From Mallotus nudiflorus (taxonomy: Eukaryota; Streptophyta; Magnoliopsida; Malpighiales; Euphorbiaceae): 64,000 nt of DNA. Of this stretch, positions 11,218 to 21,300 are shown one piece after another. Within the stretch, counting starts at the first letter, position 1. Every line of letters starts with the position of its first letter. The notes beneath the pieces were generated by a model. The model saw only the letters and a list, made by a program, of their open reading frames with translations, was not told the origin of the DNA and ran no database searches. The stretch is taken from positions 5,518,001 to 5,582,000 of the forward strand of contig CANTUR010000047.1 in the NCBI GenBank assembly GCA_947683625.1, given 5' to 3'. The position numbers and the translations under genes were made by a program.

Positions 11218-12574
11218 TGAAAGAGTCCTAGAGGGGGGGGGGGGGGGGTGAATATGACTATTGAACAAAGGTAGGAAATTAAAGGAATTCTTTGTAAGAA
11301 TTGAGTAAGAGTTGAGAAGGAAGAATGAAGAACACAAATATTTTAGGAGTTCGAATTCAACAATAATTCCACGTCTCCACCTAACTTATCCCCAAGTTAG
11401 GATTTGTTAATCACCCACAATCTTATTCACAAGATTGAGAATACACAAGAGTTTTATGGCTCACTCTTACAACCTTACAACTTGAGTTTTCAAGGCTCAC
11501 TCAAAAATCAAATTACAATTGTTTTCAAGGCTCACACTAAAACTAATTTTCCAAGTGTTTTAATGGCTAAACGCTTAAAATAATTCCTTTAGAATAGAAT
11601 CTCACTTCCCATTTTTTAAACCCAGAAAATAGAAGAATAAGAATGTCTATTCTAATCACTCACCAACCCTTACAAGAGTTATACACAAAGAATTTGTTTA
11701 AAAGAAAGTTTAAGAGCTTAATTGAATGTTTAAGAAAATGATGAATGATAAACAAGTTTTCTTAACCTTTCAATTGAATTCTAAATTATGTTTATATAGA
11801 AAAACACTTGAAAATGTAGTTTTTTGATGTATCAATCATGTCTCTAATTTTTACAATTGATTTTGAATCAATTCTTGGACTTTTGGCAGCTTAAAGGATG
11901 CTTATGGGCGGCTTACGAGTGAACAGTGCTCGTGAGGGGTGAAAATATATCTGTTGCATTCAAAAGTTCCCGTTGGAATTCTATTAGTGGTTTGCTTAGG
12001 AGCAGGTCACGAGCAATCAGCTCATGAGAGGTTTTGCCATATTTTGGCAAAAACGTGCTCCAAATGCTTTATTGACGGATAGCTCGTAACCACTTCAAAA
12101 GATGCTCATGCACGGGATCGAAGAAGATCGATTCAGCTAAAAAGTTCTTCATAAAAGTTGTAGATAATCGTCTTGTCTTTCTATAAAACTTTAAACCAGA
12201 TCAATTGGACATTTTTAGCTCAAGATATTTCTAAAATACCAAGAGCTATGCAAACTAAAATGTAAGCTGCATATGCTGACTTCGACTGAAGATTTGCATA
12301 CCGAAATGAATTTGAATTTTGACAAGCAAGCTCAATCTGGAAAGCTTAAGATGTCTACTTCAAAAGTAAGGAAGCTCATTTTCTCATTTAAGAGCTCTAA
12401 ATATGTCAAAAGTCTTCTTCAATCTCAGAGGTTCAATCAGCCCAAAAAATCACTATTCATCCAAAAATGTATATGCTTGGTATATAATTCCCTGCACACT
12501 TAATTTAAATTATTAGTATAAAAATTGTTTGTCAAAGTCAAAAATTAGGAATTTGATAATGCAAATGGTCTACA
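11218..12574 (-). repeat. SIRE-like element 3' LTR
   Basis: 1357 bp. The minus strand begins TGTAGACCATTTGC and ends CTCTTTCA. It differs from the 5' LTR (38490-39851) by numerous substitutions and indels, including a 16-G versus 12-G run near the end, so this insertion is older than the Tekay tandem inside it. Confidence 0.9.
11233..11248. repeat. G16 homopolymer in LTR
   Basis: Sixteen consecutive G (C on the coding strand of the element) lie 15 bp from the LTR end. The 5' LTR has 12 at 38505-38516. Confidence 0.9.
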
Positions 12575-14230
12575 ATCTCCCCCTTTTTGGTTTTGACAAA
12601 CAATTTGAAAAGATAATAAATAATACGTGTGTGTGTGTAAAAATAAATAACATGTATAGGCATATTAATTAAAATAGCTTCCCCTTTCAAATTAAATAGT
12701 TGCAAAAAGAGAAAATATTTTGCTCCACCTTAACATGTGCATAAATTCAATATTTATCATGTATTAGAGCATATAAATAAATGAATTATCATAGCATGTA
12801 TAAGGGTTTAACAAATATATTCCTTTAACAAAATATATTTCTTTATTTTTCCTCCTTATTGGACATGATAAGAAATATAAATAAATTTTATCATCCTTTT
12901 CGTCAAAAATAAAGATAACATAAAAAGTTATAAAAAACATGGCCTAACATAACAAATGATGATAATATGATTATTAAAAAAATGTTAGACAACATGAAGG
13001 AAATAATTTCAAACATATATGCATGTAGTGCTAATATAATGCATCACAAAATAGTATATAAGCTATATTCAAACATCACATGATCATGTAGAGTTTAACT
13101 AGTTAATCAATCATACATAATCATGTGGTACTTAACATATCTTAAACATAATTATTTATCCCCTAAGCACATAGCTTCTTCTCCCCCTTTGTCAAAGACA
13201 AAAATAAAAGAGAGAGATATAAGGGGAAATAGACCTCAGGGAGCCAAAAATACTAGGGGGAATAAAAGATCAAGAACCAAAACAATGCAAGCAAAGACAT
13301 TCAAAATCTTTGTAGAATACATGTCATTTTAAAAGATAAAAAGCATTTCCAAGAAGAATTTATACATGAATAAGCATAATTAATAGTCATTAAAAAAATT
13401 ACAATGATGCGAAAGAGGTAAACTAACAATTTTAAGGCTTAAATACAGAAAATATACGAAAAAGAAAAAAATTGCATGTTACCATTTGAAATAAAAAAAA
13501 TTTGGTTGAATGTGCATCCAGACCGCTGCTCACGAGCGGTCCGCTCATGAGCGGTACTGGATGTTTCATCCAGATCACTCCTCATAAGATGTTCACAAGT
13601 AGTTCACTTGTGACCCAGCTCGTGAGTGGTTCTGGATGCCTAGACCGCAACGGTCACGAGCTTAATGACTTGTGATGAAAATTGCAAAAAGGTCCTTGTT
13701 CTTTCAAATTTATTGCAATTAAGTCCAAGAAAGGTGACAAATAGGTCCTTGACCGTAAAATTAATTATACAATTAAAATAAATGATAGTTAAAACAAATA
13801 TTTTTGACATAAATAAACAAATCAAAGAGAAAATTTTGTAAATATGTAAATTACACATAAAAAAAAATAATTTTTATTTATTAAAAAAGTAAAATGAATT
13901 AAAAAAAATGGACACCAAAAATAAAAAAAATATATAAAGCATGAATTTAGGAATAAAAAATAATAGCTCAAGGTTTATATCCAAAAAATAAATAGAATAT
14001 AAACTGATAAAAAATAATCATAAAACACACTTAAGAGCTTAAAACTTAGATGCGAAAAGTATACTGAAGATAAACCAAACAGAAACTGACATAAAAATAA
14101 AAAAATTTTAAGAAGGAGAAATATTTATGCTAAAATAATTAATTAATTGAATTTAGCTCAATAATTAATTATTAATTTGCAAAATAGGAGGATTAAAAAA
14201 AATGAACGAATTCATCAATTTAACAAGTAA
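12575..14230 (-). other. SIRE-like 3' non-coding region between pol and 3' LTR
   Basis: The ~1.65 kb after the pol stop is where some SIRE-type elements carry an env-like frame. Here I see only short, broken frames on either strand and very AT-rich sequence. The polypurine tract (AAAAAGGGGGAGATT on the minus strand) lies at about 12575-12588, directly next to the LTR. A GC-richer palindromic cluster lies at 13513-13675. Confidence 0.7.
13513..13675. repeat. Cluster of CTCGTGAGC-like palindromes
   Basis: CATCCAG at 13515 and CTGGATG at 13557 are the outer arms of an imperfect inverted repeat enclosing CTCACGAGCGG and CTCATGAGCGG. Related motifs follow at about 13618 and 13647. The same motif family recurs in both LTRs (11910-12115 and 39168-39360). 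Confidence 0.6.
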
Positions 14231-14889
14231 TCAAGACAAGCTTAAGCCATCAATCATACCAAGTTCATGCTTAATAAAATTTAATCTTTCCTCACAAAGA
14301 GACTTTGTAAAGATGTTTGCTAATTGATTATTAGTATCAACAAAATCAAGAAAAATATCACCAATTTGCACATGACCACGCAAGAAATGATGTCTAATAT
14401 CAATATGCTTAGTTCTAGAATGCTGAATAGGATTTTTATTAAGGTTTATAGCACTTGTATTATCACACTTAATTGGAATGTGATGAATATCAATACCATA
14501 GTCCAAAAGTTATTTTTTTTGCCATAGAACTTGGGTGCAACAATAACTAGCTGCCACATATTCTGCTTCTGCGGTGGACAAGGCAACAAAAACTTGTTTC
14601 TTACTAAACCAAAAAACTAAGCAATTTTTGAAAATTTGACAAGTTCTGCAAGTGCTTTTTCTATCTAGTAGGCTATCAAAAAAATCAGCATCAAAATGAC
14701 TAATCAAGTCAAAGGAAGAACTCCTAGGATACCAAAGTCCTAAATGCATTGTACCACAAAGATATTTACAAATTCTTTTGATAGCATTCAAATGAGACTC
14801 TCTAGGATTTGATTGAAATCTAGCATACAAGCAAGTAGCAAACATAATATCGGGTCTACTAGCAGTTAAATAAAGAAGGGATCCGATCA
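14231..14889 (-). pseudogene. SIRE-like pol, C-terminal RT and RNase H
   Basis: On the minus strand the frame from 14889 reads GSLLYLTASRPDIMFATCLYARFQ, then the RNase H region with STAEAEYVAAS and later a copia-type C-terminus with CDNTSAINLNKNP, RTKHIDIRHHFLR and LANIFTKSL. The RNase H motif normally reading Y-A-D-A-D-W/F appears as HFDADFFDS. There is one frame break near 14510. The upstream part continues at 34660 beyond the Tekay tandem; the split falls between the codons for MI and GSLLYL. RNase H degrades the RNA template during reverse transcription. Confidence 0.85.
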
Positions 14890-15343
14890 TGTAATATCCC
14901 GTGTTTTTAAAATATTTTTACACAGTACCGGGATATGCAGAGTTAATGATTTCTGTATTTTATATGATATTTTTATGAGTTGATATGTATTTTAAACCTA
15001 TTTTAATTACTGTGTTTTATATACAGTGTTTTACGTAAAATTTTCCCAGGACTTGCATTTTCGGGGAAATTTTCACGTAAACAATGTATTATTAATTATT
15101 TTAAAGGTATTTACGGACTTACATGAACTCATACGTATTTTTAAATTATTAAATAAAGCCTGTGTGTGTATATTTATTTAATTAGGGTTATTAATTCCCT
15201 AATATTTTATTAAGTATTTAATTGTTTTAATTGTTATTTAATTAATTTTATTTAGTATAAATTATTAAAATATTAATATTTTTATGTGTGTGGTGTATAT
15301 TTGATGTGTGTAATTTAATATTATTTTAATATAAAGTATAAAG

Positions 15344-15364
15344 TATATATATATACATATATAC
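15344..15364 (+). promoter_or_regulatory. TATA-type promoter of Tekay LTR
   Basis: A TATATATATACATATATACA stretch lies about 60-90 bp upstream of a pyrimidine-rich start region (TTTTTCTTCTTC, 15411-15432) and a GC-rich, leader-like block. It is the best TATA candidate in the LTR, and identical stretches occur at 23604 and 31864. The start site is inferred, not seen. Confidence 0.5.
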
Positions 15365-15663
15365 ATTAAAAATCAAAAAGTTTGCAAAATTATCATTTTG
15401 CCCCCAACAGTTTTTCTTCTTCTTCTTCTTCTCCGATCGTTCCCCATCGCCATTTCGCCGCCTGCCGTGCCGTTCCTTCACCGTGGGTGTGCCGTCTGGT
15501 GTGCCACCATCTTCCCCGACCAGTTTCGCCGCCTGTGGAGGCCGTTTCCGGCGTCGGGAGAGTGATTTTGGCCGGAGAAGCCGAAAATCAACTCACCATC
15601 GATCACGTCGATTCCGGCCACCATTTTCGACACCGCCGGTCTCTTTCTTCTCCTTGAGCTCCG

Positions 15664-16581
15664 GTGAGTGTTATTCTAGCTTTGGTTTGAGCTAAAATGG
15701 TCTAGAATTGCTTAGGTTTCGATTTGTAAATTTCGGCCTATTAGGGTTTTCGATTTTTTTGAGCTTCGAATTGGATGATTCATGGAAACTTCCTTCACAA
15801 ATGTTGTTCCTAGTAGCTTAATCTACATGTATGAATTTTTGTAGAATTTTTGGAGATTTTTTGGATTTTTGGGTATTTTTGAATATTTTAATATTATTTT
15901 CTAATTTTCGGAAATTAATTATTTAAATTATGAAATTGGAGTTTATGGTTAAATTGGGTGTTGAAATGAATTATAGGAATTTATTTGGAATTTTTATGAA
16001 TTTCTAAGTATTTATTTTTAATTATTGAAGTTTAGGTGATTTTGGAAAATTAGGTTAATTGTGTTTTAAATTGAATTTAATTGGTTAATTGAGTTTACTT
16101 ATTAATATTATTGATAAATATGTTGAGAAAATTAATTTTGGATAAGTGTATGATTTTTGGTGAATTTTTGAAGTAATTTAAGTATATTTATATATATAGG
16201 GGTATTTTGGTAATTTTACCCTAAATTGTCTAAAAATGTAATTTAATTGGTTTTAATAGTTATTTAAGGTATAAAAAATGATTTCTACAAATTATTTGGT
16301 ATTTTTAACTAATTAAAACTATTTTTCGTGAATTATTTTCAATTATATATATAATATACGGTTTTTCTAATAAAATGAGTTTTAATCGACTTTTACAGTG
16401 TTTCAAGGTTAATTATGTAATTTCTACGTATGAAATGTATTTCTGTGATTTAAGGATATTTTCGGTATATCTGGAATATTATTCTGTGTTTGTGGACCCT
16501 GGTCGGTGGACTGTAGTTTGGAGTCCGACCGTGGGATTTTGATTGTGTTGAGCTTGTTTTTCGAAGTGTGTTTCTTTGCAG
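15664..16581 (+). other. Intron-like segment 1 in LTR leader
   Basis: CTCCG|GTGAGT (donor at 15664) opens an AT-rich 918-bp segment ending TTTCTTTGCAG (16581). The next block, 16582-16835, is GC-richer and ends AG|GTGAGT. Donor and acceptor are kept in the other plus-strand LTRs (solo LTR: CCG|GTGAGT near 1251 and CTTGCAG near 2178). Splicing is an inference from the signals. Confidence 0.4.
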
Positions 16582-16587
16582 GGTCAG

Positions 16588-16664
16588 CTCTACTCTTTTG
16601 AGTAGAGAGATGTCCGTTTTACAGGGGAGGTTCTGCCGAATTTTCGGTAGAATTCTCGTAAAAC
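16588..16664 (+). other. Conserved stem-loops in exon-like block
   Basis: Hairpin CTCTACTC-TTTT-GAGTAGAG (16588-16607) is followed by arms GTTTTAC (16616) and GTAAAAC (16658). These enclose TTCTGCCG (16631) and CGGTAGAA (16645), the latter with one G-T wobble. Compared with the solo LTR at 497 and the old solo LTR at 49611, two different pairs switch from C-G to T-A on both sides. Confidence 0.6.
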
Positions 16665-17339
16665 GTGATGTCCAGTCGAACCCTAATTCTATTTCCGTAT
16701 TTTAATACTCTAGATTGAATTCTAGGATTTCTGTTAGGTTTATTCTAATGTCGGTTATTTATTGCTTGATTAGTTACGCCGAGACCGAGGGCTAGTGGAC
16801 CAGGCCCGTCGGACCTGTCTCGTGGAGCGCATTAGGTGAGTTACTATATTATATATATATGCTTAGGATGCATGATTTAGAAAATGCATGTTTTATTTTG
16901 ACTAAATATACATAAATAATGTGATTTATATTCAAGTATATTTTTGGTATATATTTGGTATATAATAAATTATATACATGTTTTGTTAATAAAATATATT
17001 TAAAATGTTTTTAAATATATTTTTAGTTTAATTCATGATTTGATTGGATTTATTTGACATATATATACTCAAAATATACCTGGTTTATGTTTGGTATATT
17101 TCCAGTATATATATGGTTTATATTGTTGATTTATTTAAATTCATGCATCATGTATTTGTGAATGAATGTTTTATTATTTATTAATGAAGGATATCAATAG
17201 AACGTGCTACCTAGTGGGCAGCACTAAGACCGAGTACGTACCGGTACGCCTATAGCTTTAGGCTATATTACTAACTTATTTGTGGATATTGATTTGATTA
17301 TGATCATTTGATATGTGTGAGATGTGATTTGGGTGTGAT

Positions 17340-17440
17340 TGCTGGAGCTCGGTTGACCAAGTGTCTCGGGGCCAATCACACTGGCAATCAGACTGCTGGA
17401 GCTCGGTTGACTTAGTGTCTCGGGGCCAGTCTACTGTCCA
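17340..17440 (+). repeat. 54-bp tandem duplication in LTR A
   Basis: Imperfect copies start at 17340 and 17394 with TGCTGGAGCTCGGTTGAC. They are repeated at +8260 and +16520 in LTRs B and C. Confidence 0.8.
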
Positions 17441-17696
17441 TATGGATTAAGTGGATATATTTGGTATAAGTGAGCCTGTATGGCCAGAGTGTTGTTTAAC
17501 ACTATTTTCTGAGGTTGCGATATTCTAGGGTTCTATGTGATCCTTCATAAATTGGGATTTTTCAGTAAAATATATAAAAAATGATTTTTCTGCATTTGTG
17601 TGTATTTGCCTGTATATATATTAGATATATATATACTGTTGACTGTATGCATTATCACTTAGTGTGTATGTATATATACTATAGTAATTCACTCAG

Positions 17697-17755
17697 TGAG
17701 GTCTGACTCCCCTCCGTTGACTAATTTTCAGGAGAGTCAACTTCCTCAGACCTCA
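17697..17755 (+). other. Nested inverted repeat in LTR A
   Basis: TGAGGTCTGA and TCAGACCTCA form a perfect outer pair, with inner GTTGACT and AGTCAAC. The same structure is at 25957 and 34217, with one base in the loop differing in LTR C (17724 A, 34244 T). Confidence 0.6.
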
Positions 17756-18138
17756 GTAGCAGGTCGATACGCCGGATTTCTTCCGCCCCGGCTTCTTTAT
17801 GTAAATTGTCTACTTGAGTCTTATTTATTTTATCTAGACACTGCAGTAGTTGTGAATTAAAGTATTGGATTTCATGTATTTTGTTTTATGAGGAGATATA
17901 TTATGTTGAAATTGGATTGTATTAAAGATTATATATATCTATGTGATGAGATTTTTATTTAATCCAGTTGATATGGATAATATTATGATATTATGATTTT
18001 TATCTCTGCTACATATTATATTTTATTTTTATTGTGGCATGCTTTATTTTATTTTTAGGCTTGCTACGAGTTCCGGATTCGAAAGAATTCCCGTTCCCTA
18101 GCGCCGGTCATGGCCCCTGTTTTGGGTCGTGACAAAGT

Positions 18139-18150
18139 TGGTATCAGAGC
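18139..18150 (+). other. Primer binding site, first internal region
   Basis: TGGTATCAGAGC lies four bases after LTR A and is a full match to the initiator-Met tRNA 3'-end type of primer site. Confidence 0.9.
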
Positions 18151-18349
18151 GAAGTTCGTATCAGAGTGGAGTTCTGTGTTAGGGCTTAGTTATGTGAGTT
18201 GTGGCCCTAGTTTTAAAGTTGTGTTTTCTGTTGGACTACTGCAGTGTATTAGGTTTGAGTATGTCTTGATGAGTATTCCTTGCTTTAGTTTTTCAGTGTT
18301 ATTCCTCCGTTGTCTGTTTTGTCTGAATCTTTTCGTTTGTCTTTTTAGA

Positions 18350-21300
18350 ATGAGGAGGCGAGCGCGTGTCGCTCCACCGGTCGTTGAGGCCGAGGATGAT
18401 GAGTCTTTTCAGGATGGGGTTTTACCTCCTGAGCCGCCAGTTAGGCGTAGAGGTCGTGGCAGGGGTAGACCTCGAGGAGCGGCAGGTCACCGTAGGCAGA
18501 GAGAGTTACAGGACGAGGAGCCTGTTGAGCCTGAGTTTGATGTTCCTGTTCCTCCAGTTGTTCAGCCTGTTCAGCCTGCCTATCAGCAGGGTATGTCTGA
18601 CCCTGAGGCAGCTTTGTTCTATGCCCGAGTTGGCAGGATTGCGTTTGATGGTACTTCTGATCCTTTAGATTTTCTGCATGCGATTGAGACTAGGACTCGG
18701 ACTGCTCATACCGAGTACCAGAGGATCATGATTGTTGAGTTGTCTGTCGAGGGACCAGCCTTGGATTGGTTTATTCAGATGATCCAGCCTTATATGATGA
18801 CGATGACATGGGCTCAGTTTCGAGAGCGATTCATGAGGAGATTTTGTCCAGAGCCTCTTTGTTTGAGCTATCGTCTCCGTTTGACCAGTATTTCTCGAGG
18901 AGATCGATCTGTAGAGGAGTATACCCGAGAGTTTCTTCGTCTGGGTAGATATGCTGAGGATCTGATGCGAGATCAGTATTTCGCTGTTACTACATATGTT
19001 ACTGGTTTGGGTTCAGCTTTTGCTGGTATGCCCACAGCAGGTCTTACTCTGGAGTCTGTGATTGAGCTAGCTAAGGAGATTGAGCTGAGGTTAGTTAGGC
19101 AGGGAGCGATGCCTGATTATTACCAGTTGGGAGTTCGGTCGAGTGGATCGCAGGCTACTCCATATTCGAGTTTTCATGTTGGTTCGAGTAGTCAGCAGCG
19201 AGGTTCGACTCAGCAGAGTCAAAGACAGCAGCAGCGAGTGCATCGGAGCAGTAGACATGGCCGTGGAGGTCAGCGTAGATCGTTCAGATTTGGGTCAGGT
19301 GCTTCGAGCAGCAGCAGTGGTCGTAGTTCTGGATCAGCGGCCAGTGTTTGTCAGACTTGTGGTAGAGTCCATCAGGGACCGTGTTATCTGACACCACTGA
19401 CATGCTTCAGATGCGGACAGACAGGACATTTTGCCAGATCGTGTCCTTATTCTAGGTATCAGCAGCAGCAGATTCCGCGATTCCCACAGCAGTCGATTGC
19501 TAGTGCAGCACCCGTGCCATTTCAGTTGCCACCAGCCCAGCATCAGAGTTCTACTCAGTTTGTTCCACAGCAGAGTCGTGGTAGAGGTACTAGAGGAGGT
19601 GCTAGAGGTGTTGGCCAGGCTTCTACCAGTCAGCAGGGAGGTCGAGGCCAGGCGAGAGTCTTCCATCTGACTCAGCAGGATGCTCAGGCATCTAATGCAG
19701 TCGTGGCAGGTATTCTTTCTGTTTGTTACCTGGATGCTTTGGTTTTGTTTGATCCGGGTGCCACGCATTCGTTTGTTTCTCCTGTTTTTGCTTCTAAATC
19801 TTGTTGGCAAGCTTCGAGGATGGCTTTTCCTTTGTCTGTTGCCACTCCTCTGAGTGATTCTTTGGACACCGATATTGTTCTTTCTGGTTGTCCAGTTCTC
19901 GTGGGAGATAGAGAATTATCCGCCGATTTGATTTTGTTGGATGTGATGGAGTTTGATGTTATTTTGGGAATGGATTGGTTGTCTCAGCACTATGCCGTGG
20001 TAGATTGCAGGAATAAGGAGGTGACTTTTAGAATTCCTGGTGAAGAAGATTTTAAGTTTGTTGATGATAGGAGTTCAGCACCTCAGAATCTTATTTCTGC
20101 TATTTCTGCTAGGAAGTTGTTGAAGAGAGGTTGTCAGGGGTTTTTGGCATTGGTTAGGGATACGTCAGTGGAGAAGTTGTCACTCACAGATGTTCCGGTT
20201 GCTTGTGAGTTTCTTGATGTTTTTCCCGAGGAGTTGCCAGGTTTACCACCTCATAGAGAGATTGAGTTCTGTATAGATGTGGTTCCAGGTACTACTCCTA
20301 TATCTATGCCACCTTATCGTATGGCTCCAGCAGAGTTGAGAGAGTTAAAGGAGCAATTGCAAGAGTTGTTGGATAAAGGTTTTATCAGACCTAGTGTTTC
20401 TCCTTGGGGTGCACCAGTCCTGTTTGTGAAGAAGAAGGATGGTACCCTGAGTCTGTGCATTGACTATAGAGAGCTGAACAAGGTGACAGTGAAGAACAAG
20501 TATCCTCTCCCGAGGATTGATGATTTGTTTGATTAGTTACAAGGTGCACAATTCTTTTCTAAGGTCGACTTGAGGTCGGGTTATCATCAGCTGCGGATCA
20601 GTGAAGCTGATATTCCTAAGACAGCATTCCGCACTAGATATGGTCATTATGAGTTTCTGGTGATGTCTTTTGGTTTGACTAATGCACCAGCAGCTTTTAT
20701 GGACCTGATGAACAGAGTATTCAGACCGTATGTGGATCAGTTTGTAGTAGTCTTCATTGATGATATACTAGTATATTCGAGGAGTATGGAAGAGCATGTA
20801 TATCACTTGAGGATTGTACTACAGACACTGAGAGATCATCAGCTTTATGCTAAATTCTCGAAGTGTGATTTCTGGATGGAGAGTGTTTCTTTTCTTGGAC
20901 ACGTAGTGTCTAAAGAAGGTATTCAGGTTGATCCACAGAAGGTTGAGGCAGTATCTGAGTGGCCTAGACCTACTTCAGTTACTGAGATTCGGAGTTTTCT
21001 GGGTTTAGCCGGGTATTATAGGCGGTTTGTGCAGGATTTTTCCAGGATTGCAGCCCTTATGACTCGCTTGACTCAGAAGAATGTTAGATTTGAGTGGTTA
21101 GAAGCTTGTGAGAATAGTTTTCAGTTGTTGAAGGAGAAGTTGACCACAGCGCCAGTATTAGCTTTGCCTAATAGTGTGGATAAGTTCACAGTTTACTGTG
21201 ATGCCTCTAGAATTGGTCTTGGTTGTGTGTTGATGCAGAATGGAAGGGTGATAGCCTATGCTTCGAGGCAGTTGAAGAAGCATGAGCAGAACTATCCCAC

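Larger units (their letters stand above)
14890..18134 (+). repeat. Tandem Tekay LTR A (left)
   Basis: 3245 bp, TGTAATATCC to GTCGTGACA. Private bases relative to both other LTRs occur at 15048, 15406, 15455, 15497, 15634, 15638, 15859, 16098, 16586, 16776, 17227 and 17387. From 17638 to the end its bases agree with LTR B and not with LTR C. This marks it as the original 5' LTR whose 3' part was copied into LTR B by crossing-over. Confidence 0.97.

Noticed and set aside
13123..13332. 69-codon plus-strand frame
   Set aside because: It lies in AT-rich non-coding sequence of a minus-strand element and shows no motif or conserved start.
12575..14230. Env-like gene of the SIRE-like element
   Set aside because: No minus-strand frame longer than about 72 codons is present in this region, and no signal peptide or membrane segments are convincing.
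18110..18349. Upstream ATG giving a longer 808-codon first frame
   Set aside because: The extension lies partly inside the LTR and across the primer site, is hydrophobic and unlike any gag, and the conserved gag start MRRRARV is at 18350, as in the old relic at 5249.
19334..19810. 158-codon minus-strand frame opposite gag (repeated at 27594-28070)
   Set aside because: It is a shadow of the Gln/Ser-rich gag linker with no recognisable domain.
20534..20536. Programmed readthrough of the first TAG
   Set aside because: The TAG lies in the middle of RT, not at a gag-pol border, and the following bases (TTACAA) do not fit known plant or retroviral readthrough contexts. A loss-of-function mutation is simpler.
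20537..20569. Separate second and third genes in the Tekay internal region
   Set aside because: The pieces 20570-21922 and 21929-23101 are in the same frame as gag and join directly across the TAG codons, so they are parts of one polyprotein.
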